A model generated the notes under the pieces. The model ran no database searches, was not told where the DNA came from, and saw only the letters and a list, made by a program, of their open reading frames with translations. Of a stretch of 64,000 nt of DNA, positions 17,501 to 26,771 are shown in pieces. The DNA is from Gammaproteobacteria bacterium. GTDB lineage: Bacteria; Pseudomonadota; Gammaproteobacteria; Burkholderiales; Rhodocyclaceae. Each line of letters starts with the position of its first letter. The first letter of the stretch is position 1. The translations under genes and the position numbers were made by a program. The DNA lies in the NCBI GenBank assembly GCA_018828385.1, contig JAHJVE010000023.1, forward strand, positions 310,001-374,000. Direction: 5' to 3'.

Positions 17501-19843
17501 ATGGCAGGACCGCAAGTGAATTTCTTTTCGACCATCGTCAAATTTCTGACGCTCCCCTTGGCCACGGCCAACTATCGCCAGCAGTTGGCGCGCACGCTGA
17601 TCGCCATCGGTGTCGATGGCGCCCTGCTGCTCGGCGCCCTGCTCACCTACTTGCTGCTGACGGTCCTGCCCAGCCTGCCGCCGCTCGACATCGTGACCGA
17701 CTATCAACCGAAGATTCCGCTTCGCATCTACACGGCGGACGGCGCGCTGCTCGGCGAATTCGGCGAGGAACGCCGCGTCTTCGTGCCCATCCAGGAAATC
17801 CCGCAGGTCATGAAGGATGCCCTGCTCGCCATCGAGGATTCGCGCTTCTACGAACACGGCGGCGTCGATTACCGGGGCGTCACCCGGGCGCTGGTCGCCG
17901 ATCTGACCGGCGGCTTTCACCAGGGTGCATCGACGATCACCATGCAGGTGGCGCGCAATTTCTTCCTGTCGCGGGAAAAAACCGTCAAGCGCAAGCTGAC
18001 CGAAACGCTGCTCGCCTATCGCATCGAGTCGGCCCTGACCAAGGACCAGATCCTCGAGCTGTACATGAACCAGATTTACCTCGGCCAGCGCACCCATGGC
18101 TTCGCCAGCGCCGCCCGCACCTATTTCAACAAGACCCTGCCCGAGCTGACGCTGGCCGAAGCCGCCATGCTCGCCGGTATCCCGCAAAACCCGGCCAAGC
18201 ACAACCCGGCGGTCAACCCGGTTCGCGCCAAGAGCCGCCAGTTGCTGGTCCTCAGGCGTCTGCGCGTGCTCGGCAAAATCACCGAAGCGCAATACACCGA
18301 GGCGGTGGCCCAGCCCCTCGCCATCAGCGACCGCCCGTTGCTGAGCGTGCATGCCGACCACGCGGCCGAAATGGTGCGCCAGGAAATCTTTGCGCAGTAC
18401 CAGGACGAAACCTACACGCGCGGCATCAACGTCTACACCACGCTCAACGGCGCCGAGCAGAACGCAGCCTACAACTCGCTGCGCAGCAACGTGCTGGCCT
18501 ACGACCAGCGCCACGGTTACCGCGGACCGGAAGGCTTCGTCGATCTGCCGACGGACGCCAACGAGCGCGACGACGCCATCGACCGCATCCTGGCCAAGCA
18601 TCCGAACAGCGACAACCTGATCGCCGCCGTCGTTACCGACGTCTCCAGCAAGAAAGTCAGGGCCGAACCGGCCACTGGCGACACCATCGAGATCAGCGGC
18701 GACGGCCTGCGCTTTGTCGCCCGCGCCCTGCAGGCCAATGCCAAGGCAGCGCAGATTCGCATCGGTTCTGTCATCCGCGCCAGCCGCGACGGCAAGGGGC
18801 GGTGGTCGATCAGCCAGATGCCCGAGGTCGAAGCGGCCTTTGTCGCCCTCAACGCCGAAGACGGCTCGTATCGCGCCCTGGTCGGCGGCTTCGATTTCTC
18901 GCGCAAGCAGTTCAACCATGTGACCAGCGCCTGGCGCCAGCCGGGATCGAGCATCAAGCCCTTCATCTACTCGGCGGCGCTGGAAAAAGGCTATTCACCG
19001 GCCACGCTGGTCGAGGATGCCCCGCTCTCGCTGCCGGCCGGCGCCGACGGCAAGACCTGGGAGCCGCAGAACGACGACGGCTACGATGGCCCGATCAGCC
19101 TGCGCCAAGCCCTCGCCCGCTCCAAAAACGTCGTCGCCGTGCGCCTCCTGCGGGCGATCACCCCGCAATACGGGCGCGACTACCTGCAGCGCTTCGGCTT
19201 CGATGTCAGCAAGCACCCGGCCGACCTGACGATGACCTTGGGCAGCGGCTCGGTCACGCCGCAGCAACTGGCCGCCGCCTACGCCGTCTTCGCCAATGGC
19301 GGCTACCGGGTGACGCCGCACCTGATCGCCAAGATCACCGACAGCCGCGGCAACGTCCTGCACGAAACGCCGCCGCCCCCGGCCCGCCAGGACGAACAAC
19401 GGGTCATCGACAGCCGCAACGCCTTCATCATCGACAGCATGCTGCGTGAAGTCGCCCATACCGGGACCGGTGCCCTCGCCGGCCAGCGTCTCGGGCGCCC
19501 CGACGTAGCGGGCAAAACGGGGACGACGAGCGATGCCATCGACGGCTGGTTTGCCGGCTACGCCAGCGATGTCGTCGCTGTCGCCTGGATGGGCTTCGAC
19601 CAGCCGAAATCGCTGGGCAGCCGCGAATTCGGCGCGACCCTGGCGCTCCCCATCTGGATCGACTACATGCGCCAGGCACTGGCCGCCAAGCCGGTCGCCC
19701 AACGCCCGGCCCCGGCCGGTGTTTCCTTTGTAGACGACGATTGGCTCTACGACGAATTCAACAGCGACAGCGGCGTCAAGGAACTCGACGTCGAATCGCT
19801 GCCTAGCCTGGTCAGGGATTTTTTCAAGCGTCTGGGAATCTGA
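17501..19843 (+). CDS. mrcA: Penicillin-binding protein 1A (bifunctional transglycosylase/transpeptidase)
   Basis: A 780-aa inner-membrane enzyme that polymerises and cross-links peptidoglycan. One membrane segment spans about residues 30-57. The GT51 domain has EDSRFYEHGG (about 112) and QGASTITMQ (about 140). The transpeptidase has the catalytic Ser483 in SSIKPF, the SKN motif (RSKNVVAV) and KTGTT at about 672. It is divergent from the thioesterase gene. PBP1A is favoured over 1B by the overall layout and the inserted OB-like region between the domains. Confidence 0.93.
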   Translation: MAGPQVNFFSTIVKFLTLPLATANYRQQLARTLIAIGVDGALLLGALLTYLLLTVLPSLPPLDIVTDYQPKIPLRIYTADGALLGEFGEERRVFVPIQEIPQVMKDALLAIEDSRFYEHGGVDYRGVTRALVADLTGGFHQGASTITMQVARNFFLSREKTVKRKLTETLLAYRIESALTKDQILELYMNQIYLGQRTHGFASAARTYFNKTLPELTLAEAAMLAGIPQNPAKHNPAVNPVRAKSRQLLVLRRLRVLGKITEAQYTEAVAQPLAISDRPLLSVHADHAAEMVRQEIFAQYQDETYTRGINVYTTLNGAEQNAAYNSLRSNVLAYDQRHGYRGPEGFVDLPTDANERDDAIDRILAKHPNSDNLIAAVVTDVSSKKVRAEPATGDTIEISGDGLRFVARALQANAKAAQIRIGSVIRASRDGKGRWSISQMPEVEAAFVALNAEDGSYRALVGGFDFSRKQFNHVTSAWRQPGSSIKPFIYSAALEKGYSPATLVEDAPLSLPAGADGKTWEPQNDDGYDGPISLRQALARSKNVVAVRLLRAITPQYGRDYLQRFGFDVSKHPADLTMTLGSGSVTPQQLAAAYAVFANGGYRVTPHLIAKITDSRGNVLHETPPPPARQDEQRVIDSRNAFIIDSMLREVAHTGTGALAGQRLGRPDVAGKTGTTSDAIDGWFAGYASDVVAVAWMGFDQPKSLGSREFGATLALPIWIDYMRQALAAKPVAQRPAPAGVSFVDDDWLYDEFNSDSGVKELDVESLPSLVRDFFKRLGI

Positions 19844-19902
19844 CTTTCACGCCACCTGCCTACGCCCGATAAAATTTATCCCGACATCAACGGACTCCAG
19901 CC

Positions 19903-20268
19903 ATGAGCTCAATCGACCACAAACGCCTCGACAAGATCGTCGCCGACGCCCGCAAGGCCGCCGACCAGCGCGCCGAGGGCTACCGCGAACGCGCCCTGAA
20001 AATCTACCCATGGATCTGCGGCCGCTGCGCCCGCGAATTCACCACGACCAACCTGCGCGAACTGACCGTGCACCATCGCGACCACAACCACGACAACAAC
20101 CCGAACGACGGCAGCAACTGGGAATTGCTCTGCCTTTACTGCCACGACAACGAGCACCAGAAGCAGATCGAGGCCGACCGCGGCTACACCGACACCAGTA
20201 CCAAGCGCGGTGGCGGCGCCACGCACAATCCGTTCGCCGCGCTGCAAGGCCTGCTCAAGAAAGACTGA
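19903..20268 (+). CDS. yajD: YajD-family HNH nuclease
   Basis: A 121-aa protein with a zinc-stabilised HNH site: CGRCAREF, then LTVHHRDHNHDNNPNDGSNWELLC, then CLYCHDNEH. Length and motif order match E. coli YajD. Its role is unclear; HNH proteins of this size usually nick or cut DNA. It is 59 bp after mrcA and 8 bp before the yjbQ-like gene, so it may be co-transcribed with both. Confidence 0.88.
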   Translation: MSSIDHKRLDKIVADARKAADQRAEGYRERALKIYPWICGRCAREFTTTNLRELTVHHRDHNHDNNPNDGSNWELLCLYCHDNEHQKQIEADRGYTDTSTKRGGGATHNPFAALQGLLKKD

Positions 20269-20276
20269 GCACCGGC

Positions 20277-20690
20277 ATGGCCGAGCAACATCACCTTGCC
20301 ATCACCACGCGCGGGCGCGGTTCCGTCGAGATCACCGATGAAATCGCCGCCGTGCTCAGGAATGCTACGGTCAACGCCGGAATTGCCCATATTTTCGTCC
20401 GCCATACGAGCTGCGGCCTGGCCATCACCGAGAACGCCGACGCCAGCGTCCGCCGCGATCTCGAAACCCTCATGCAACGCTGGGCGCCGGACGGCGACCC
20501 GGCCTATCGCCACGACCTCGAAGGCGACGACGACATGGCTGCCCATGCCCGTTCGCTGCTCACCGGCGTTTCGCTGAGCGTTCCCTTTGCCGACGGCCGG
20601 CTGCTGCTCGGCACCTGGCAGGGCATCTACCTGTTCGAGCATCGAACGCAGGGACATCGCCGGGAAATCGTCGTCACGCTGCTCGGCTGA
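20277..20690 (+). CDS. yjbQ: YjbQ/UPF0047 family protein
   Basis: A 137-aa protein with the family signature HIFVRHTSCGLAITENAD and the C-terminal GTWQGIYLFEHR. Members show weak thiamin-phosphate-synthase-like activity, but the physiological role is open. It follows yajD by 8 bp. A dispersed repeat copy (20363-20398) overlaps codons for NATVNAGIAHIF just before the signature without changing the length of the protein, which suggests origin by substitution rather than by insertion. Confidence 0.9.
   Translation: MAEQHHLAITTRGRGSVEITDEIAAVLRNATVNAGIAHIFVRHTSCGLAITENADASVRRDLETLMQRWAPDGDPAYRHDLEGDDDMAAHARSLLTGVSLSVPFADGRLLLGTWQGIYLFEHRTQGHRREIVVTLLG
20363..20398 (+). repeat. Dispersed 40-bp repeat, copy 5 (in yjbQ)
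   Basis: TGCTACGGTCAACGCCGG with tail AATTGCCCATATTTTC. Sense; read as NATVNAGIAHIF. Confidence 0.85.
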
Positions 20691-21039
20691 CCGGCCCAGA
20701 CGCCGTCAGCACGCAATGTCGCGTTTGAGCGACAGCCAGTTGGGGCGGAAAAACAGGCAATAGCCCAGGACCTGCTCGCCATCTGTCGCCACACAGCGAC
20801 ATCCCCATGGCACCCCAAAACAACTACACCCATAAAAATCAATTACTTGCAATCTGGCCCGGTAGTTGCGATAGCTCACAGGACAAAGCTGCCAACGAGG
20901 CCCTTCCTTGCTGCATTCATCCAGCGCCACCCGACATCCGGTTGGCGCCCCAAAAATCAGGTTGCAACCGGTCGGCGGCTTTGGCGGCACAGGATGAGGC
21001 GATATTGCCAGTTAAGCATGCACCAGCAGAGCAAAAGAG
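20691..21039. other. Non-coding stretch of about 350 bp, nothing recognised
   Basis: The stretch holds several frames up to 94 codons that have no recognisable content and irregular codon use. Short inverted repeats are present (for example CGGTTG/CAACCG near 20940-20975), but no strong terminator, RNA gene or promoter can be named. GC content falls around 20815-20860. Confidence 0.4.
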
Positions 21040-21369
21040 ATGACCCAAAAAACGACACCCTTCGCGCCAGTCAGTGGCTTCATGCGGCAAATGAGCCTGT
21101 CCATCCTGATGCCCTTTTTCAGGAAAACGGACAAGTCACCGGTCCCCTGTCAGAAATACGAGTCTTCGGTTTTTTCTCAGCCGGACCAGTCCGAACTGCT
21201 CGCCATGGAAGAAGAAATCTGCCCCTTGGTTGAAGCAGAAATCTACGTGATCTACGGCCGCAAGGCCGACGCCGAAAAAGTGCTCAAGGCCGGCGTCAGG
21301 TCGGGACGCATCACGGCCGACCAGGCCGCCCGGTTCTGGGATACGCAAGGCAAGGCACCTTCAAACTGA
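21040..21369 (+). CDS. Hypothetical protein with a FimV-C-like motif
   Basis: A 109-aa soluble protein. The C-terminal half (VEAEIYVIYGRKADAEKVL) resembles the short helical-hairpin motif at the C-terminus of the pilus hub protein FimV, where it binds partners. There is no signal peptide. Upstream SD (AAAGAG) is adequate. A dispersed repeat copy begins 13 nt after the stop. The FimV relationship is an impression from the motif only. Confidence 0.6.
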   Translation: MTQKTTPFAPVSGFMRQMSLSILMPFFRKTDKSPVPCQKYESSVFSQPDQSELLAMEEEICPLVEAEIYVIYGRKADAEKVLKAGVRSGRITADQAARFWDTQGKAPSN

Positions 21370-21381
21370 AACAGGCGCCCG

Positions 21382-21422
21382 ACATTTCATTTTCGGGCCT
21401 TTTTTCCGGTTGACCGTAGCAA
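21382..21422 (-). repeat. Dispersed 40-bp repeat, copy 6 (intergenic)
   Basis: Minus-strand TTGCTACGGTCAACCGG, AAAAAAGGCCCGAAAATGAA then AT. It starts 13 nt after the stop of the gene at 21040-21369. Confidence 0.93.
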
Positions 21423-21440
21423 TCGCCATCCGGGGCCGGA

Positions 21441-22487
21441 TCAGCCGCCGACGCCCGGCGCCACCGCCCCGCAGGCATGGCAGAAGCGGGCAAAGGCGCT
21501 CTTGCGCTCCTGGCACCGTCCACAGTGGTCGAACAGGCAGATGCCGCAGTGCGGACAGTAATCGATGCTGGTATTGGTCAGATCGACCTGACGCTCGCAG
21601 CCCGGGCAAACCTTCTTGGCCAGGCGGGCCAGCGCCGTGTCGTAGCTCAGTTCCTTGCGCCGCTCGACATCGGGCATGGCCTCGGCCTGCTTCTGTTTCT
21701 CGAGGTAGCGATTCAGCGCGATGATGGCGTAGCGGCCGACGAGCACGGTGACGACGATGCCGACCGCGTAGCGCACGTAGCCGCCATAGCTCGGCAGGTA
21801 GGGCACGAGCTCGACGAAGAAGGCGAACAGCGCGAAGTAGATGAAGCCCCAGACAAACGGCCACCACGTGCTCCTGCGCTGTTTGGCGAACAGCCAGCCG
21901 GCGACGGCGAGCAGCGGCAAGGTCAGCGCCAGGCGATAGCCGAAAACGCGCAACTCCTGCTCGCGGTAGGCCACGGCGAGTTTGCCCGAGGCTTCCCGCT
22001 CCAGTTCGCGCAGGGCGCGCTGCGCACTTTGCTCAGCCTGACGGGCATCGAGCAGGCCCTGTTGCTGGCGCTCGACATCGGCCAGCGCCTTGCGCTCGAG
22101 CACCTTCAATTCATCAAGCGCCTGCGTGCGTTCGATCAGCTCGGCGTCCTGCTCCGGGCGCTTGGTGGCGTGGCGGGTGGCCAGCCAGTTGTTGAAGGTA
22201 TCGTGCGCTGCCGCCGAGTTGGCGCGGGCGCCGTTGAGTTTGAGTTCCGCCTGATCGTGGGCATCCTGCGCCACCCGGCGTTTTTCCTGCATCGCCTTGA
22301 GTTCGGCGCGCAGCGGCGCGGCGGCCGGCTGGTCGATGAAATCGTCGAGCGTGACGCGATGCTCGACCTTGGGCAGGTTCTCGACAATCGTCCCGCCCAG
22401 CCCGATCAGGAAACTGGCGAAAACGAAGGCGACGATCCACAACCCGAAACGAAACCATTTCTCGGACAGCCGCAATGCCTTGCTCAT
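21441..22487 (-). CDS. Membrane protein with coiled coil and C-terminal zinc ribbons
   Basis: A 348-aa protein: one N-terminal membrane segment (residues 15-33), a Glu/Gln/Ala-rich coiled coil (about 60-185), three further membrane segments (about 190-260), then a cytoplasmic zinc-ribbon pair (CPGCERQVD, CPHCGICLFDHCGRC, CHACG). It is the third gene of an operon with the 63-aa protein and DUF808, and its start overlaps the DUF808 stop by 4 bp. Homologues are sometimes labelled serine endopeptidase, but no protease motif is visible. Confidence 0.75.
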   Translation of the reverse strand: MSKALRLSEKWFRFGLWIVAFVFASFLIGLGGTIVENLPKVEHRVTLDDFIDQPAAAPLRAELKAMQEKRRVAQDAHDQAELKLNGARANSAAAHDTFNNWLATRHATKRPEQDAELIERTQALDELKVLERKALADVERQQQGLLDARQAEQSAQRALRELEREASGKLAVAYREQELRVFGYRLALTLPLLAVAGWLFAKQRRSTWWPFVWGFIYFALFAFFVELVPYLPSYGGYVRYAVGIVVTVLVGRYAIIALNRYLEKQKQAEAMPDVERRKELSYDTALARLAKKVCPGCERQVDLTNTSIDYCPHCGICLFDHCGRCQERKSAFARFCHACGAVAPGVGG

Positions 22488-23407
22488 GCCTGAACTCCCT
22501 TGAATTTCGCCCGCACCGCAGAAATGGCCAGCATGCCGAGCAAGGCCACGGCCCCGGCGACGATGCCGAGAACGGCGTCGAGCGACATCGAGACAAGGCC
22601 GCCCATCGCCCCGCTCAGCCCGGCCACCTGTTCGATGGCGTGATGAACCGGCGGAATGCCGTGCGACAGGATGCCGCCGCCGACCAGGAACATCGCCGCC
22701 GTACCGACGATGGTGAGCAGCTTCATGAGTTTCGGCGCGGCGAGCAGCAAGCCCTTGCCGACGACTTTCATGAAGCCGCGCCCCTTGAGCAGCAGCCAGG
22801 CGCCAACGTCGTCCATCTTGACGATGCCGGCGACGACGCCATAAACGCCAAGCGTCATGATCAGCCCGATACCGGCCAGCACGGTCAGTTGCGTCATGAA
22901 CGGCTGGCTCGCCACGGTGCCCAGCGCAATGACGATGATTTCGGCCGACAGCACGAAGTCGGTGCGGATGGCGCCCTTGATCTTTTCCGCCTCGAAAGCC
23001 GCCATATCGACCGTTTCATCGGCTATCGCAGCCAGTTCGTCGGCATGGTGCGAGTCGTCCTCGGCCTTGCTGTGCAGCCACGGATGGGCCAGTTTTTCGA
23101 CACCTTCGAGGCACAGGTAGATGCCGCCGATCATGAGCAGCGGCGTCACCGCCCACGGGATGAAGGCGCTGATCGCCAGCGCCGCCGGCACGAGGATCAG
23201 CTTGTTTTTCAGGGAACCGACACAAACCGCCCAGACCACCGGCAATTCGCGCTCGGCGGCGACGCCGGCAACCTGTTGCGCGTTGAGCGCCAGATCGTCG
23301 CCGAGCACCCCGGCCGTTTTCTTGGCGGCAACCTTGGTCAATACCGCGACGTCATCGAGGATGGTCGCGATATCGTCGATGAGGACAAGCAGGCTGGCCC
23401 CGGCCAT
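22484..23407 (-). CDS. DUF808 (YedI-like) inner-membrane protein
   Basis: A 307-aa integral membrane protein. It opens ASLLVLIDDIATILDDVA, the hallmark of DUF808/YedI, and has several long hydrophobic helices. The length matches E. coli YedI (305 aa). The ATG at 23407 overlaps the stop of the upstream 63-aa gene by 1 bp (TGATG) and the downstream gene overlaps by 4 bp, indicating a tightly coupled operon. Function is unknown. Confidence 0.85.
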   Translation of the reverse strand: MAGASLLVLIDDIATILDDVAVLTKVAAKKTAGVLGDDLALNAQQVAGVAAERELPVVWAVCVGSLKNKLILVPAALAISAFIPWAVTPLLMIGGIYLCLEGVEKLAHPWLHSKAEDDSHHADELAAIADETVDMAAFEAEKIKGAIRTDFVLSAEIIVIALGTVASQPFMTQLTVLAGIGLIMTLGVYGVVAGIVKMDDVGAWLLLKGRGFMKVVGKGLLLAAPKLMKLLTIVGTAAMFLVGGGILSHGIPPVHHAIEQVAGLSGAMGGLVSMSLDAVLGIVAGAVALLGMLAISAVRAKFKGVQA

Positions 23408-23598
23408 CAGGAATTCCGCCCGTTGATCGCGTCCAGCGAGAACTCGCGGATCCACGAGGCACGCCGGTCGATGGCCGAGCGACGATCCGTGAACACCTTG
23501 CCGCTGCTGGTTTCATACGGCGGCGGCGAAATTTGCGTGCACCGGCGGCGGTCGGCCCGGCGTCTCTGCAGTGCGGCTTCGGACATTGTTTTTTCCAT
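23407..23598 (-). CDS. Small Arg-rich hypothetical protein (63 aa), operon leader
   Basis: MEKTMSEAALQRRRADRRR followed by a second arginine cluster FTDRRSAIDRRASWIREF. It has a strong SD (GAGGAG, 6 nt before the ATG at 23598) and its stop overlaps the DUF808 start, so it is a real first gene of this operon. The paired DRR motifs are conspicuous and suggest binding to nucleic acid or lipid headgroups; no family is recognised. Confidence 0.65.
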   Translation of the reverse strand: MEKTMSEAALQRRRADRRRCTQISPPPYETSSGKVFTDRRSAIDRRASWIREFSLDAINGRNS

Positions 23599-23697
23599 GA
23601 AAGGCTCCTCGGCAAAACCGGAGGGGGACGTAATTATGCCATGGCGCATAAGCCGCGCGCCGGCCGGAAAACGGCTAGAATCCCGGCCGCGACCACT

Positions 23698-23735
23698 GCT
23701 ACGGTCAACCGGAAATTTTGCCCAAATTTGAAAAG
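23698..23735 (+). repeat. Dispersed 40-bp repeat, copy 7 (immediately before parE)
   Basis: TGCTACGGTCAACCGG, AAATTTTGCCCAAATTTGAA then AAGC. It ends 3 nt before the parE ATG and occupies its SD position. Confidence 0.93.
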
Positions 23736-23738
23736 CGC

Positions 23739-25688
23739 ATGTCTGAATACTCCGCCTCCTCCATCCGCGTCCTGAAAGACCTTGAGCCCGTCAAGGAACG
23801 TCCCGGGATGTACACCAGGACGACCTGCCCGACCCACATCGTCCAGGAAGTCATCGACAATGCCGCCGACGAGGCGCTGGCCGGCTTTGCCAAGAAAATT
23901 TCAGTCGCCATCCGGGCCGACGGCGTCATCGAAGTCAGCGACAACGGCCGTGGCATCCCGGTCGAAATCCACCCGGAAGAAGGCCGCCCGGCGGTCGAGC
24001 TGGTCTTCTGCAAACTGCACGCTGGCGGCAAATTCAACAAGACCGAATCGGGCAACGCCTACCGTTTCTCGGGCGGCCTGCACGGCGTCGGCGTCTCGGT
24101 CACCAATGCCCTGTCGATCCGCCTCGAAGTCGAAATCAAGCGCGGCGGCGGCATTCACCACCTCGCTTTCGGCGCCGGTTTCGTCACCGAACCTTTGAGC
24201 CGGATCGGCGATTGCGGCCAGCGCAACACCGGCACGACGGTGCGCATCCAGCCCGACCCCAAGTATTTCGATTCGCCCAAGGTCAACCTGGCGCAACTCG
24301 AACATCTGCTGCGCTCGAAGGCCGTGCTCATGCCGAACGTCACGGTTGAACTCGACATCGAAGGCCAGGACAAGAAAGTCTGGTGCTACCAGAACGGCAT
24401 GGCCGATTACCTCAACGAAATGATGGTCGGCACGCCGGTGGCACCGATTTTCGTCGGCGAAAAACACGTTGAAAGCGCCAACGGTTTCGCCGTCGGCGAA
24501 GGCGCCACCTGGGCGCTGGCCTGGTTCGAGGAAGGCGGCGGCAAGCCGGAAAGCTACGTCAACCTGATCCCGACGCTGGACGGCGGCACCCACGAAGCCG
24601 GCCTCAAGGCCGGCGTCTTCGAGGCGGTCAAGACCTTCGCCGAACACCACGCCATCCTGCCCGCCAAGGTCAAACTGGCCCAGGAAGACGTCTGCGGCCG
24701 CATGACCTACCTGCTCTCGGCCAAGGTGCTCGACCCGCAATTCCAGGGCCAGACCAAGGAAAAGCTGACCAGCCGCGACGCCTACAAGCTGGTCACCCAG
24801 ATGGTGCGCGACCCGTTCGAGCTGTGGCTCAACAGCCACGCCGATTTCGGCAAGAAGATTGCCGAACTGGCCGTCAAGGCGGCGCAGAACCGCATGAAAT
24901 CGACGCAGAAGGTCGAGAAGAAGAAATCCTCCGGCATCGCCACCCTGCCCGGCAAACTGACCGACTGCGAATCGGACGACATCGGCCGCAATGAAGTCTT
25001 CCTGGTCGAAGGCGACTCGGCCGGCGGCTCTGCGAAACAGGGCCGCGACAAGGAAACACAGGCCGTGCTGCCCTTGCGCGGCAAGGTGCTCAACACCTGG
25101 GAAGTCGACCGCGACCAACTGTTCAAGAACAACGAAGTGCACGATATTTCGGTAGCCATCGGCGTCGATCCGCACGGCATCGAGCAGATCGACAGCATCG
25201 ACGTCAGCGGCCTGCGCTATGGCCGGATCATCGTCATGTCCGATGCTGACGTCGATGGTTCGCACATTCAGGTGCTGCTGTTCACGCTCTTCCTCAAACA
25301 CTTCCCGGCCCTGGTCGAGCGTGGCCATATCCACGTCGCCCAGCCGCCGCTCTTCCGCGTCGATGTCGAAGCCCGGGGCCACACCCGCAAGGTCTATTGC
25401 CTCGATGAAGCCGAGAAGGAACAGACGCTGACCAAGCTGCGCGACGAAGGCGTCTCCGAAAACAAGATCACCGTCTCCCGCTTCAAGGGCCTCGGCGAAA
25501 TGAACCCGGACCAACTCTGGGAAACCACCTTGTGCCCGGACACCCGTCGCCTCGTGCCCTTCCAGGCCGACCGCGAAACGATCAAGCAAATGACCGCCAC
25601 CTTCACGCTGCTCATGGGCAAGGGCGAAGCCGCCGGCCGCCGGGCCTGGATGGAGAAGGATGGCGGGCTGGTCGAGGCGGACGTCTGA
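23739..25688 (+). CDS. parE: DNA topoisomerase IV subunit B
   Basis: A 649-aa GHKL ATPase subunit that, with ParC, decatenates daughter chromosomes. It shows the Bergerat-fold motifs (EVIDNAADEA, DNGRGIPV, GLHGVGVSVTNAL), the TOPRIM EGDSAGGSAKQGRD and DADVDGSHI motifs, and a C-terminal GLGEM region. ParE rather than GyrB is supported by its length of about 650 aa. The ATG at 23739 is chosen; the frame extends 7 codons upstream only through a dispersed repeat copy (23698-23735), whose tail occupies the SD position. Confidence 0.95.
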   Translation: MSEYSASSIRVLKDLEPVKERPGMYTRTTCPTHIVQEVIDNAADEALAGFAKKISVAIRADGVIEVSDNGRGIPVEIHPEEGRPAVELVFCKLHAGGKFNKTESGNAYRFSGGLHGVGVSVTNALSIRLEVEIKRGGGIHHLAFGAGFVTEPLSRIGDCGQRNTGTTVRIQPDPKYFDSPKVNLAQLEHLLRSKAVLMPNVTVELDIEGQDKKVWCYQNGMADYLNEMMVGTPVAPIFVGEKHVESANGFAVGEGATWALAWFEEGGGKPESYVNLIPTLDGGTHEAGLKAGVFEAVKTFAEHHAILPAKVKLAQEDVCGRMTYLLSAKVLDPQFQGQTKEKLTSRDAYKLVTQMVRDPFELWLNSHADFGKKIAELAVKAAQNRMKSTQKVEKKKSSGIATLPGKLTDCESDDIGRNEVFLVEGDSAGGSAKQGRDKETQAVLPLRGKVLNTWEVDRDQLFKNNEVHDISVAIGVDPHGIEQIDSIDVSGLRYGRIIVMSDADVDGSHIQVLLFTLFLKHFPALVERGHIHVAQPPLFRVDVEARGHTRKVYCLDEAEKEQTLTKLRDEGVSENKITVSRFKGLGEMNPDQLWETTLCPDTRRLVPFQADRETIKQMTATFTLLMGKGEAAGRRAWMEKDGGLVEADV

Positions 25689-25696
25689 CACGGGCC

Positions 25697-26725
25697 ATGA
25701 AGCCGCAAGTTTTCGCCCTGCTCTTGTGCGCCTCCCTGCCTCTGGCCGCCCACAGCCAGTCGCTCGAGGACTGCCGGCGCATCGCCGAGCCGGCTGACCG
25801 CCTGACCTGCTACGACGCGCTGACGACAACAGAAACGCCCGCGCCGCCAGCGACAGCGGCAGCCAGGTCGGCCGAGGCAGCGGTCACCGCCGACCTGAAA
25901 GAGCCGGAGGCCGACTCCCTGCTCGGCACCGCCTGGGAACTCGACCCCGACAAGCGCGGCCACATCCTGCGCATACGGCCCTACAAGCCGGTCTATATCC
26001 TGCCCGGCTTCCATACCAGCCGCACCAACCCTTTCCCCGCCTCGCCCTCGGCCGGGCACACCAGCACCACCGACACCGAGCAGGCCAGCGACGAAGCTAA
26101 ACTGCAGATCAGCCTCAAGACGAAACTGGTCGAAGACTTGTTCGGCAACAATGGCGACCTCTGGTTCGGCTACACCCAGTCGTCGCGCTGGCAGGTCTAT
26201 TCGGCCGGCACCTCGCGCCCCTTCCGGGAAACCAACCACGAACCCGAAGTCATGCTGGTCTGGCGCACCGACTACACGCTCGGCGGCTGGCGGGCCCGTT
26301 ACCTGTCGCTCGGCTTCAACCATCAGTCGAACGGTCGCTCTCTGCCGCTATCGCGTAGCTGGAACCGCGTGATTGCCGGCATCGCCCTGGAAAAAGGCGA
26401 CTGGACGGCTACTTTCCGCCCGTGGTGGCGCATATCGGAAGCCGGCGAACGCGACGACAATCCGGACATTTCCAACTATCTCGGCCGCGCCGACCTGCAA
26501 ATCGTCCGGATCTGGGGCAAACAGCAGTTTTCGCTACTCCTGCGCCACAGCCTGCAAGGCGGCAGCAACAATCACGGCGCCATCCAGCTCGACTACGCCT
26601 TCCCGCTATCGGGCAGCCTGCGCGGCCATCTGCAATGGTTCTCCGGCTACGGCGAAAGCATGATCGACTACAACCACCGCGCCAATTACTACGGCGTCGG
26701 CGTATCCCTGCTCGAATGGTATTGA
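25697..26725 (+). CDS. pldA: Outer-membrane phospholipase A1
   Basis: A 342-aa outer-membrane beta-barrel lipase. The signal peptide (VFALLLCASLPLAAHSQ) is followed by a short Cys-containing segment and the barrel. The OMPLA catalytic centre is present: FNHQSNGRS supplies the His-x-Ser pair, and RSWNR has the Asn. It follows parE by 8 bp and may share its transcript. The length is slightly above E. coli PldA (289 aa) because of a Pro/Ala-rich linker after the signal peptide. Confidence 0.93.
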   Translation: MKPQVFALLLCASLPLAAHSQSLEDCRRIAEPADRLTCYDALTTTETPAPPATAAARSAEAAVTADLKEPEADSLLGTAWELDPDKRGHILRIRPYKPVYILPGFHTSRTNPFPASPSAGHTSTTDTEQASDEAKLQISLKTKLVEDLFGNNGDLWFGYTQSSRWQVYSAGTSRPFRETNHEPEVMLVWRTDYTLGGWRARYLSLGFNHQSNGRSLPLSRSWNRVIAGIALEKGDWTATFRPWWRISEAGERDDNPDISNYLGRADLQIVRIWGKQQFSLLLRHSLQGGSNNHGAIQLDYAFPLSGSLRGHLQWFSGYGESMIDYNHRANYYGVGVSLLEWY

Positions 26726-26771
26726 CCGGCCGGGTCGGGCGCCCTCTTCAAATCCGGTTCAGGAGCAACCC

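Noticed and set aside
20706..20990. 94-codon frame on the minus strand in the 20691-21039 gap
   Set aside because: It has unusual composition (Cys- and Trp-rich by chance), no start signal and no recognisable family.
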